Source: Bacteroidales bacterium
Lineage (GTDB): Bacteria > Bacteroidota > Bacteroidia > Bacteroidales > VadinHA17
Length of the DNA stretch: 9,146 nt
Direction of reading: 5' to 3'
Assembly: GCA_029935275.1 (NCBI GenBank)
Contig: JAOZKQ010000072.1
Coordinates: forward strand, 1-9,146
Shown: positions 1 through 7,560 of the stretch, one piece after another
How the letters are laid out: each line of letters opens with the position of its first letter
Position numbering within the stretch: position 1 is the stretch's first letter
Notes under the pieces: model-generated
Database searches by the model: none
What the model was told of the DNA's origin: nothing
Seen by the model: the letters and a program-made list of their open reading frames with translations, nothing else
Translations under genes and position numbers: made by a program

Positions 1-1388
1 ATACCCAGTTCTCTTTTCCCCATCCATTTGCCCCTGGTAAAATCAGGAAATTTAACCGGAATACTTCCCAACTCAACTGAAACCCTGGAAAGGGGTACAA
101 CAACTGACCAGTCGGCACCGTCATAAACATCCATATCCAGAGGCAGGCCTTTGTTAAGGTTATCTATCATGCGATAAAATAAAACAAAGTCCATTCCTCC
201 ATGCCCACCATTAGCTTCAATTTCAGTTTTTAGTTCTGTCCAGATTGGATGCTGGTATTTATCCCACATATTTTTGTATTCTTCATCGTTCAGCCAGTCA
301 TGACCGTGATCATTTTCGGTAATAGATAAACGGCTGGGATATCCTTCATGGTAGCCTTTTGTTCCGGCCAGGGCGTTGATCCTGCTGTAAGGGCGAGGTG
401 TTACCACGTCATGTTGCAACAATATGGTCCGGCCGTTGTGGGTTTTAATCAGTGAATTGTTCATGTCACCATGGGCAAAATCATTCCGGTTGTAGAATTC
501 ATTATCGGAAGATACATTGAGGCTGTATTCCTGCATACTTGCTTCTAAAGAACTCATTGATACCAGATGATCAAAACGGTCTCCGCGTTCAATGTCAAGA
601 TATTGGGCAACAGGCCCCAGTCCATGTGTCGGGTACAAATTGCCATCCTGTTTTTGATAATGACGAATCCGCCATTGGTCGTAATAACCGCTACCCTTTC
701 TAAACATACTTTCTTTGAGGTTGTGGATATAAGCTGCTTCAGCATAAGTCAGGGTGCCGAACACCTTGTTTTTCACCATATTTAATATCCATAGTTCTTC
801 GGCTCCATAGCATACGTTTTCAAGCATCATGCAATGACGTTGTGTTTCTTCAGCGGTATCTACCAGCCCCCAGCATTCATCTAGGGTAAAAGCGGCAGGA
901 ACTTCTGTTACTGCGTGTTTCCCCTGTTGCATAGAATAAATGCACATAGGAGCATGATCTTCCCATGGAGTGGATACAATTACCAGATCAATATCATCTC
1001 TTTTCACCATTTCCTTCCATGAGTCTTCCTTGCCTGAGTAAACTGCAGGTTTTTGTTTGGTGTCTTTCAGGGAATCCATAACAAAGTCTGTACGGTTTTC
1101 CCTGATGTCGCATATAGCTGTTATTTTTGCTTTGGGATACAAGGCATTAATTCGGTTTACATGACCTGACCCTCTGCTTCCAACGCCGATAAAAGCAACT
1201 TTAACTTGTTCAATTGAATCTGTACGCAGGCCCATTACCGATTTCCCATATGCTTTCCGCGATTGTGTCAGAGCGTTAAGTTTTTCCTCTACCAGGTCTT
1301 TTGAGTAAGATGTGGCCGATGTAAGTCCTAAAAATCCGGCGCTCAAAGCTGTTAGCTTTAAAAAATCCCGTCTTTTCTGCTGTGTCAT
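1..1388 (-). CDS. Tat-exported GH109 family protein (alpha-N-acetylgalactosaminidase-like), 3' end cut by window edge
   Basis: GH109 enzymes hydrolyse alpha-N-acetylgalactosaminides by an NAD+-dependent oxidation-elimination route. The frame is open from an ATG at 1388 to the left edge (462 codons). The N-terminus carries a twin-arginine signal (KRRDFLKL near residue 5, then a hydrophobic stretch), so export in folded form with NAD bound is likely. A linker ending in SVMGLR leads into the Rossmann motif FIGVGSRGSGH (residues about 66-76). GH109 hallmarks follow: STPWEDH, a TLDECW segment, ENVCY (190-194), YIHNL (220-224), LYPTHGLGP with the family's catalytic-site His at about residue 255, and near the end GGHGGMDF and a PDFTRGKW segment. 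By family length only some 5-15 residues should be missing. It is the last visible gene of a five-gene leftward operon, 30 bp after the esterase. Family membership is strong; the exact substrate is inferred, since GH109 members are diverse. Confidence 0.9.
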   Translation of the reverse strand, partial: MTQQKRRDFLKLTALSAGFLGLTSATSYSKDLVEEKLNALTQSRKAYGKSVMGLRTDSIEQVKVAFIGVGSRGSGHVNRINALYPKAKITAICDIRENRTDFVMDSLKDTKQKPAVYSGKEDSWKEMVKRDDIDLVIVSTPWEDHAPMCIYSMQQGKHAVTEVPAAFTLDECWGLVDTAEETQRHCMMLENVCYGAEELWILNMVKNKVFGTLTYAEAAYIHNLKESMFRKGSGYYDQWRIRHYQKQDGNLYPTHGLGPVAQYLDIERGDRFDHLVSMSSLEASMQEYSLNVSSDNEFYNRNDFAHGDMNNSLIKTHNGRTILLQHDVVTPRPYSRINALAGTKGYHEGYPSRLSITENDHGHDWLNDEEYKNMWDKYQHPIWTELKTEIEANGGHGGMDFVLFYRMIDNLNKGLPLDMDVYDGADWSVVVPLSRVSVELGSIPVKFPDFTRGKWMGKRELG

Positions 1389-1418
1389 GATGTGTGTTAT
1401 TTAAGATTTAGTAATTAT

Positions 1419-3581
1419 TTATTTAAGCCAGTCAAAAATATTATTTGATATTTTAGAAATTTCCAGATCTGTTATTATGTTAAATCCATTTTGAGCATTG
1501 TATCCTGTATATATTTTGGTTACAAACGAAAGACTGGCATCAATTTCTTTTTTGGTGGCTGGTTTATCCGTTCCGTTTACAGGGTTCACAAGTAAAGTTT
1601 TCCGTGGGGCCAGGAGTGCATAAAGATCCGGTAAATCGAAACTGTTTAAAGCCCCTGCTATGGAAGATGGAATTAATTTTTCATCATAAAATATGTTAGT
1701 TAAGATTTGTTCATATCCAATCAAGGGCTTAATCATGATGATTTTAGATATTTCCGTTGAGAAGACAGAGGCTAATAGTAAGCCGGTTGAAGTGTTCCCG
1801 TCAGAAATACCTGTAATCTGACTGCCTGGAATCCGGGATTTTGCAAAATGAACAGCCCTGAGAATGTCTTCAGCCCAAAGTCCGGAAATGGATGTTCCGG
1901 CAAGAATACTAGTGTACCAAACGGGGAAATAGGCATCGTAACCATGCATATATCCGGGACCAAGTTCCCCAATTCCGGGCAAATCGAAAAGCAAAACACT
2001 ATAGCCCTGTTTAACTAAAGAATGGGCCAAAGGACTATTGTTGGCAATCCATTCCTTGCCTTTATCCGAAAACAGAATGATCAGTTTCTTTGTATCATTT
2101 TTTGCAGGTTTATACAATACGGCAGGCAGATAATAGTCTCCGCTGCCAGGAATCAGGTACTTTTCCAGTTCATAATCTGGATTTATATACTTGCCACTAA
2201 AAATGGAGGTCCCATATTTTTCCGGGTATTTGAACCCCGAGAGCATCTTGGCATCAGTACGTACTTCATTAAGATGTGCACTTTCATTTTTTCTTGAAAT
2301 TTTAATTTCACTCAACTGCTTTGTTGCTACGTCTTTATTCAGGTCAAATACGGTTTTGCCTATAAATGAAGTAGCCAGTTGCCCTGTTTCTGTAACCCAA
2401 AGTTCCTGTTCACTAAAGAATTGAACCTTATGATCTTTAGGGTCCCCCGGAAGGTCAAGGAATTTTTGAAAAAAAGCATAGCGGGCTTCACGGTTTTTAA
2501 GTGGCGTTCCGTGTATGGTATCTGATTCAGACATTTGGATATAATCATCTTTTCCATATGCTTTATAAATCATTTTGGATTCAGCATAAGTTTCCCGTGC
2601 TCCCTGGATACTGAAAAAATCCCTTGTAACGCTGAGAATGAGAGTGGGTTTGGGTGCCCTGACTTCGATAAAATCAGCATGGTTTAACCCTGCTTGCGTA
2701 AATCCGGATAAGTTCTGTTCAGCATCCTGGGGGCCGTTTGATTTGATTAAATAATTTAGGTCTGTTATAAAACATTCGGGAACTGCTGCCAGGATACGAT
2801 CATCAATAGCAGCGATGTAGGCAGTTTGTGTGCCTCCACCCGAGTGGCCGGTAATACCAATTCTTTCCGGATCTACTTCTTTTCTGGAAATCAGGTAGTC
2901 GATTGCACGGATTCCATCCCAAATGAAGTACTTTGCCGGAGAATAACCGGAAAGGAAACATTGGTTGCCAAAATAACAGTGTTCCGCAACCGAACCATAG
3001 AGTGGCTTTCCAGTTGCCGGGTCTAAATATTGGGAGCGTTCACTCTGCCCAACCGGATCAATAGCAAGCACCACAAAGCCTTTTTTTACTAGGTTTATGA
3101 TGATTTGCTGATAGGGTTTGTAACGGAAACTACTTTCTGTGTGCCCGCTGGCAAACAGGATGGCAGGAGCTTTCCCTTTTCGTTTATTGGGAATAAATAT
3201 TGCAGCTGTAACATAAAATCCGGGCATGGATTCAAATACTACTTTTTCCACACGGAAATCCGGTCGTTTGATTTTACCGGTGATTTTAGCATTTAATGGT
3301 GTTTTAGAAGGGAAAGGACCGATGATTTTGAGTAATTTCTCTTTTACGACTTCCTGTCGGTCCTGCCATTCTTCCAGGGATGATATTTTTTGAATTTCTT
3401 GTTTACGTTTACTCAACTGATCGAGGACCATGCCACTTTCTGTTTTATACAAAGCGTTTTCAGCATCTGAATAATATTTCCAGTAGTTGAACAGACTAAC
3501 ATCGTCCTGGGCAAATGTAACAGGAAAACTAATAAGGAAAAGCGTAATATAAACTAAGAATTTATTTAAGGTATTAGTCAT
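1419..3581 (-). CDS. Exported two-domain alpha/beta-hydrolase, acetylxylan-esterase-like
   Basis: This 720-residue protein probably removes acetyl or other acyl esters from a glycan in the periplasm. Residues 1-24 form a Sec signal peptide with likely cleavage after TFA before QDD. The first alpha/beta-hydrolase domain (about 85-375) has the nucleophile elbow GHSGGG with Ser247, a plausible acid Asp321 (SVTRDFF) and His357 (DTIHGTP), so its triad appears complete; the FASGHTES and AIDPVGQSERS segments are typical of the acetylxylan esterase/dienelactone hydrolase group. A second hydrolase-like domain (about 470-720) has a GISDG elbow at Ser593 but no histidine in its last 120 residues, so it is probably inactive. 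It starts 18 bp after the deacetylase gene and ends 30 bp before GH109. The leader is A-rich without a Shine-Dalgarno sequence. The name 'acetylxylan esterase' is by similarity; the acyl group and glycan are unknown. Confidence 0.85.
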   Translation of the reverse strand: MTNTLNKFLVYITLFLISFPVTFAQDDVSLFNYWKYYSDAENALYKTESGMVLDQLSKRKQEIQKISSLEEWQDRQEVVKEKLLKIIGPFPSKTPLNAKITGKIKRPDFRVEKVVFESMPGFYVTAAIFIPNKRKGKAPAILFASGHTESSFRYKPYQQIIINLVKKGFVVLAIDPVGQSERSQYLDPATGKPLYGSVAEHCYFGNQCFLSGYSPAKYFIWDGIRAIDYLISRKEVDPERIGITGHSGGGTQTAYIAAIDDRILAAVPECFITDLNYLIKSNGPQDAEQNLSGFTQAGLNHADFIEVRAPKPTLILSVTRDFFSIQGARETYAESKMIYKAYGKDDYIQMSESDTIHGTPLKNREARYAFFQKFLDLPGDPKDHKVQFFSEQELWVTETGQLATSFIGKTVFDLNKDVATKQLSEIKISRKNESAHLNEVRTDAKMLSGFKYPEKYGTSIFSGKYINPDYELEKYLIPGSGDYYLPAVLYKPAKNDTKKLIILFSDKGKEWIANNSPLAHSLVKQGYSVLLFDLPGIGELGPGYMHGYDAYFPVWYTSILAGTSISGLWAEDILRAVHFAKSRIPGSQITGISDGNTSTGLLLASVFSTEISKIIMIKPLIGYEQILTNIFYDEKLIPSSIAGALNSFDLPDLYALLAPRKTLLVNPVNGTDKPATKKEIDASLSFVTKIYTGYNAQNGFNIITDLEISKISNNIFDWLK

Positions 3582-3599
3582 TGTTTTTACTTTCTTAAA

Positions 3600-4517
3600 T
3601 TATTGAAAAATCTTAGCAGGATTCTCTATTGTCAGCTTTCGTGCATCTGCTTCACTTATTCCCATTTGTAAGGTCAGGTTATCGTAACATTTTTTCATTG
3701 TCGCAGATGAACCTGCAAAATTTTCCTTTCCGGGTTCCCGTACCACGCCGTCACTACCTACTTCCAATTCAATATGAGAAATTTTATAGCGTCCGGGGGG
3801 GGCAGAGGCCCCTGCCATACAATCAGTGATAATAATGCTGTTATCAAAACCTGTAAGGTTCAGGTAGTTATTCAATACATATAAAGGAATGTGAATACCA
3901 TCTGCAATATAACAAATCCACAAATGGTCCCTAAGGGAAAGTACTTTTTGGAGAATATTGTCATGCCGTGAAAGTGTATTAGGGATTCCATTTCCAAAAT
4001 GGGTAAACATGCTCAATCCGGCATCTATTGCATCTTTGAGTTGTGCAAGTGAAGGATTGCAATGCCCTGCTGAAACGTGAATGCCCATGTCTGTCAGCAT
4101 TCTTATTGTTTGCATACCCTGATCCTTTTCCGGGGCAAGGGTCACTATTTTAGTTAATCCATTTGCAGCTTCGAGCAGTTCAAGCATTTGATCCTGATTT
4201 GCATCAAAAATCAGTTGTTCGGGGTGGGCTCCCCTGTATCCATGCTCGCTATTTACAAATGGCCCTTCAATATGGACACCCCGGACAATATCCTGTATCA
4301 GGGGATCCTTTTTCTGATAACGGCTAATATTAGCAAGGCGCTTTTTCATATCTTCAAAATCCGCTGTAATTATAGTAGCTAATATGCCTTCTACACCGTC
4401 TTTTTTAAGACGCTTGCAGGCTAAATGAAAGTCTTCTGCTGTCAGATCATTTTGATTAAAATCAATACCTGCATAACCATTAACCTGGATATCGTAAAAA
4501 CCTTTTGCTAAATTCAT
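3600..4517 (-). CDS. Short NagA-like N-acetyl-amino-sugar(-6-phosphate) deacetylase, barrel domain only
   Basis: It belongs to the amidohydrolase superfamily, NagA/AgaA group, whose members deacetylate GlcNAc-6-P or GalNAc-6-P in the cytoplasm. With the preferred start at 4517 it has 305 residues. Visible family motifs are YDIQVNGYAGIDF with the Gln11-x-Asn13 pair seen in E. coli-type NagA, HIEGPF with the metal-ligand Glu84, SAGHCNPS with His152, FTHFGNG with His173, ADGIH with His209, and TDCMAGAS with the catalytic Asp232. The C-terminus stops right after the ENPAKIF segment. Family members are usually about 380 residues: the N-terminal strands before the QVN motif and the C-terminal strands after NPA are both absent, so the beta-sandwich domain is missing. 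The 4517 ATG lies 4 bp after the symporter stop; an in-frame ATG at 4547 would overlap that gene and add ten residues without family similarity. Whether the substrate is phosphorylated, and whether it is Glc- or Gal-type, is open. Confidence 0.85.
   Translation of the reverse strand: MNLAKGFYDIQVNGYAGIDFNQNDLTAEDFHLACKRLKKDGVEGILATIITADFEDMKKRLANISRYQKKDPLIQDIVRGVHIEGPFVNSEHGYRGAHPEQLIFDANQDQMLELLEAANGLTKIVTLAPEKDQGMQTIRMLTDMGIHVSAGHCNPSLAQLKDAIDAGLSMFTHFGNGIPNTLSRHDNILQKVLSLRDHLWICYIADGIHIPLYVLNNYLNLTGFDNSIIITDCMAGASAPPGRYKISHIELEVGSDGVVREPGKENFAGSSATMKKCYDNLTLQMGISEADARKLTIENPAKIFQ
3795..3802. repeat. G8 homopolymer inside the deacetylase gene
   Basis: A run of eight G on the plus strand (C8 in the coding strand) encodes the Pro-Pro of the GASAPPGRY segment, eight residues after the catalytic Asp232. 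The frame is intact as given. Gain or loss of one base would truncate or frameshift the last quarter of the protein, so the tract is a possible slippage site or a place where a sequencing error would matter. Confidence 0.6.
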
Positions 4518-4521
4518 GTTA

Positions 4522-6198
4522 TTAAAATTGAATAACCAGCCATGCAATAAAAATTAAGAAACCAACAAAAGCTGAAGCCAGCAAAAATCCCTGCCAGTCT
4601 TCCTTGTAACGGAAACTGAAATTTTCCCATCTTTCTTTTGTAAACCAGCTCGGGAAATCCAGCATAATTAGCGCTTTGCCAGATAGTGCGGCTAAAGGCT
4701 TTTTACCATCTTTGTCGGGTTCTTTTGCATCAGATAAGCGATCCATATTGTCAAAAAATTCTTCAATTTGTTTCGGATCCTCGGGTTTTGTAAGCAGGCT
4801 AAGAATAATGAAAACAGCAAATCCGGCCAGCATGGCCCATCCAAAAGGGGCTGGTTTCCATTTATAGACAATTTCAAGAACACCTGTTTCCTGATAGTTC
4901 AGTATGTAGTAAACTACAAATGAAATTGTGGAGCCCCAAAGGGCACCATAACGGTTAGCTCGTTTCCATAACATACCACCGAAAACCATTATGCCCATAA
5001 AGGCAGCAATTGTTTCAATGAACAAGAAAGCATGGAGTACATTTTCAATATACAGGGCGAATAATACACCTAATAGGGTAAGGAGTACTCCTGAAATACG
5101 TCCCATCCATAGCAACTGCTTATCATTTGAATTCTTATTGATGTATTTTTTATAAAAGTTCTGTGTAAATAAAGCACCTGTATTGACCATAAAATTTGAG
5201 GCTGAGGACATATTTGCAGCAATGATAGCAGCAATCATTAATCCGGTGAGGCCAGGCATGAGTAATACCCGGGTTGCATAACCAAAAGCCATCTCAGGAT
5301 CATCAAGTGCTTTGCCGTTTTGAATAACCAATGCTGCTACTATCAAACCGGTAAGTGCCCAGCCGATGGTTACAAAACGTTTTACAAAAGAGCCATATGT
5401 CTGCCCAACACGGCCGGCTTTCTCAGTTTCCCCCATTGCACACATTGAAACCATGTGTGGTTGAGCGGTTATTCCAATAATACCGTTTAATGCCAGCATT
5501 GCTATGGTAAACCATCCGAGGCCCATTTCTCCGCTATAAAGCCGAAAGAAATTTTCAGGTAGTGATTCACGCATACCGGAAAAGCCTCCAACTGCTGAAA
5601 GACCTGAGGGGATTAGCATAAATGACAAGACTATAATCAGTAGTGCCTGTATAAAATTTGCATGGGCAGATGCGATCATACCACCAAAAAAACTGTAAAG
5701 AATAAAAGCGACAGTCATAGCTATTACTACACCGTTTACTGATATCATATCACCTGTAGCTATAGCAATTACTTTCCCTCCTCCTTTAAGCATGGCCCCC
5801 TGAGCAAAAACAAAAAATAAAATGGCAAAAACAGAATAAACAGCTCCAAGGGTTTGGCCGTAACGGTCTTCAATAATTTCACCTACCGTTGTACGTTCAC
5901 TACGCCGGTACCAAGGCGCGATTAGCCAGTAAAAAGGGGTAATGACCATATTCTTCCACTGATACCAGATAGAAGCAAAGCCCATATGGAAGCTCGCTCC
6001 GGTTTGTGCGACAAAATTCTCGGCATGTGTTCCTGTACCGAAAGCCTGTCCCATCATAATCCACCAGCTAAATTTTCGGTCTCCCCGGAAGTAGCTGTCG
6101 CTGCTTTTAATTTTCCGGGAAAGCCATAAGCCATAAGCAGTGATGATTACGAAATACAATACAATTACCAGCGTGTCTAACCAATTAAAAGTACTCAT
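4522..6198 (-). CDS. Sodium:solute symporter (SSS family), probable sugar importer
   Basis: This 558-residue integral inner-membrane protein probably couples sodium entry to uptake of a sugar released by the neighbouring hydrolases. Hydrophobic segments run through the sequence, starting at about 7-26, with about 13-14 in all and a last one at about 537-557. Family features include the SSDSYFRGDRKFSWW loop after the first helix, the QAFGTGTHAENF segment in the second helix region (about 51-62), a TTVGEIIEDRYG stretch (103-114), and AANMSSASNFMVNTGALFTQNFYKKY-like residues at about 327-352, where Ser331, Ser332 and Ser334 lie where the Na2-site serines of SSS proteins are expected. A charged hydrophilic loop of roughly 65 residues (about 471-535) precedes the final helix. 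It sits 18 bp after the oxidoreductase gene and 4 bp before the deacetylase start, which implies co-transcription. SSS membership is very secure; the transported sugar is inferred from context only. Confidence 0.93.
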   Translation of the reverse strand: MSTFNWLDTLVIVLYFVIITAYGLWLSRKIKSSDSYFRGDRKFSWWIMMGQAFGTGTHAENFVAQTGASFHMGFASIWYQWKNMVITPFYWLIAPWYRRSERTTVGEIIEDRYGQTLGAVYSVFAILFFVFAQGAMLKGGGKVIAIATGDMISVNGVVIAMTVAFILYSFFGGMIASAHANFIQALLIIVLSFMLIPSGLSAVGGFSGMRESLPENFFRLYSGEMGLGWFTIAMLALNGIIGITAQPHMVSMCAMGETEKAGRVGQTYGSFVKRFVTIGWALTGLIVAALVIQNGKALDDPEMAFGYATRVLLMPGLTGLMIAAIIAANMSSASNFMVNTGALFTQNFYKKYINKNSNDKQLLWMGRISGVLLTLLGVLFALYIENVLHAFLFIETIAAFMGIMVFGGMLWKRANRYGALWGSTISFVVYYILNYQETGVLEIVYKWKPAPFGWAMLAGFAVFIILSLLTKPEDPKQIEEFFDNMDRLSDAKEPDKDGKKPLAALSGKALIMLDFPSWFTKERWENFSFRYKEDWQGFLLASAFVGFLIFIAWLVIQF

Positions 6199-6216
6199 AT
6201 TAATTATTTAAGTTAT

Positions 6217-7464
6217 TTATTTAAATGATACAGAAGGTATGCCCTTATATGAGATAGTTACAGGCTTCCCTTCGTTGGTGATTGACATTCTCCCTGCTTC
6301 CATTACCAATTCGTTATAGTAACTATTGGCCGGAGTGGCTACGATGCCGGTAGCATCTATTTTTTTAATAAGTTCAGTTTTTTGTTGAGGACTTGATGCA
6401 GATGCTATGGAAACAGCAGCTTCAACAAGTTTACGGATAGAACGATATCCATAACCAACGGGTTCAAGTCCCACACCACCATATTCAAGAAGCTGGAAAT
6501 AGTCCGGACTTGTTTCCACGTAGTGTGTGTCGCCAGGTTGGTTGCCTTTTTGGAGCATGGAATGCTTAACACCACGATACTGATCCTGATGGAATAGGAA
6601 TCCCCCGTCATTTGATCCTTCAAAAAATAACATCATGCCCTGTGAATTGCCTCCAGGACCTATATTGGGGTAACCGATAGCATTTTGCACATTCAGAACG
6701 GCACCATTTTCCCAGATTACACGGCCATCAGTGTATAAATATCCTTTATTGCCATTAGGGTAATCATCAATAATGCCGTAAACTGATATTTCCGAAGGGA
6801 GTAAGCCGGTTATAAAATGAACCAGATCGATGTAATGACAGGCGATATAACTGAACATATCAGAATTTTCAACTGTACACCAGTTCTGAAAATTTGAATC
6901 GCGATAATACCAGGGTTCTACCAGGTGTGCCTGTCCCATTTTAAATTCGCCAAACAAACCACTTCTGTATCTTCTTCTGGCAATAAGGCTCCTGTCATCT
7001 GCCCGTTTGTGGTATTCTACCCCTATAAATAAATTCTTTTCCTCAGCGAGTTTCTCTAATTCCAGGGATTGCTGATAATTCAGAACAAGGGGTTTAACTG
7101 AAACAATGTGCATATTTCTCTCCAGGGCTTCCTTAATGGCCCCGTAGTGCATCTGGTCGGGAAGTGCAATTAATGCGATATTGTTTTCACCGGTATCTTC
7201 CAGCGTAGTTTTGTACAAATCAGGAAAAGCCTTGTCTGGATCTTCCTTTTTGAAATCCGGATAGGGCTTAAAACCCTGTCCGGGAAAAGCCTCAGCAAGC
7301 ATTTTGGAATTAGCCAGTTTTTTGAGGGGAGCTCCGTTCAGGGCTGAAATGGAAATTTCATTGATAATACCCAGTCTTTGTAGCTGGTACAGGGAGGGAA
7401 GAATTTGGACTTCAGTAATCATGCCCCCTCCAATTACAGCAACATTTGGTTTAAAGCTATTCAT
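6217..7464 (-). CDS. Cytoplasmic Gfo/Idh/MocA-family oxidoreductase
   Basis: A 415-residue NAD(P)-dependent sugar oxidoreductase without signal peptide, so presumably cytoplasmic. The N-terminal Rossmann domain opens with NVAVIGGGMI (residues 7-16). LIALPDQMHYGAI (98-110) matches the usual TP-x-x-xH region of the family. The usual EKP motif reads VKP here (123-125), keeping the lysine. The C-terminal sugar-binding domain begins with GVEYHKRADDRS (148-159) and holds ACHYIDLVHFITG, with His210, Asp213 and His216 where the family's catalytic Asp/His are normally found. It is distantly related to the GH109 protein at the other end of the operon but lacks GH109 hallmarks. As first gene of the leftward unit it follows the divergent promoter region; its A/T-rich leader has no Shine-Dalgarno sequence. 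The substrate is unknown; oxidation or 3-keto conversion of the imported sugar is a reasonable guess. Confidence 0.88.
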   Translation of the reverse strand: MNSFKPNVAVIGGGMITEVQILPSLYQLQRLGIINEISISALNGAPLKKLANSKMLAEAFPGQGFKPYPDFKKEDPDKAFPDLYKTTLEDTGENNIALIALPDQMHYGAIKEALERNMHIVSVKPLVLNYQQSLELEKLAEEKNLFIGVEYHKRADDRSLIARRRYRSGLFGEFKMGQAHLVEPWYYRDSNFQNWCTVENSDMFSYIACHYIDLVHFITGLLPSEISVYGIIDDYPNGNKGYLYTDGRVIWENGAVLNVQNAIGYPNIGPGGNSQGMMLFFEGSNDGGFLFHQDQYRGVKHSMLQKGNQPGDTHYVETSPDYFQLLEYGGVGLEPVGYGYRSIRKLVEAAVSIASASSPQQKTELIKKIDATGIVATPANSYYNELVMEAGRMSITNEGKPVTISYKGIPSVSFK

Positions 7465-7522
7465 GGTATAATAAGATTAAAAAGGATACAAAACAACTTG
7501 CCTTACACGGGTCATGCAGATA

Positions 7523-7530
7523 CAAAGATA
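7523..7530 (-). promoter_or_regulatory. Candidate -7 box for the leftward five-gene operon
   Basis: Read on the minus strand this is TATCTTTG, an exact match to the Bacteroidota sigma-ABfr -7 consensus TAnnTTTG. It would place transcription start near 7516 and leave a 5' leader of about 50 nt before the ATG at 7464. No good TTTG -33 box is found at the usual 19-21 bp upstream spacing, so the promoter may be weak or need an activator. A poorer alternative, TTGTTTTG, lies at 7496-7489. Confidence 0.5.
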
Positions 7531-7560
7531 TTTAAAGTTTGCAAAAGAAAAAGTATCTTT
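7524..7560. repeat. Imperfect inverted repeat in divergent intergenic region
   Basis: The left arm AAAGATATTT (7524-7533) and the right arm AAGTATCTTT (7551-7560) are reverse complements at nine of ten positions, separated by 17 bp. Arm centres are about 27 bp apart. The arms coincide with the two outward-facing -7 candidates, so the symmetry may come from paired promoters, or it may be an operator for a dimeric regulator. In such AT-rich DNA a chance origin is possible. Confidence 0.45.

Larger units (their letters stand above)
1..7464 (-). other. Putative five-gene leftward operon
   Basis: Oxidoreductase, symporter, deacetylase, esterase and GH109 genes lie on one strand with gaps of 18, 4, 18 and 30 bp, and no terminator-like hairpin with a T-run was seen between them. 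The order mixes two cytoplasmic enzymes, an inner-membrane importer and two exported enzymes, consistent with one pathway from extracellular trimming to cytoplasmic processing. Co-transcription is inferred from spacing and strand only. Confidence 0.75.

Noticed and set aside
554..785. Small open frames on both strands (63 and 72 codons)
   Set aside because: They lie inside the GH109 coding region in other frames and have no recognisable motif; that region translates well as GH109 throughout.
1389..1418. Possible terminator or internal promoter between the esterase and GH109 genes
   Set aside because: No hairpin with a following T-run and no TAnnTTTG box in a sensible position was found in this 30-bp gap.
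1397..1427. Repeated TTATTTAAG words between genes, also near 6204-6212
   Set aside because: The word is short and AT-rich in AT-rich spacers; copies are not regularly spaced and do not form a convincing operator or attachment site.
2022..2424. Two plus-strand open frames of 91 and 77 codons opposite the esterase gene
   Set aside because: They are antisense shadows of a gene with clear domain content, and have no family features or supporting leader.
4518..4547. Upstream in-frame ATG at 4547 for the NagA-like gene, giving 315 residues and overlapping the symporter
   Set aside because: The ten extra residues are simply the symporter's 3' coding sequence read in another frame and do not resemble the missing NagA N-terminal strands; the ATG at 4517, 4 bp after the symporter stop, gives a sensible start.
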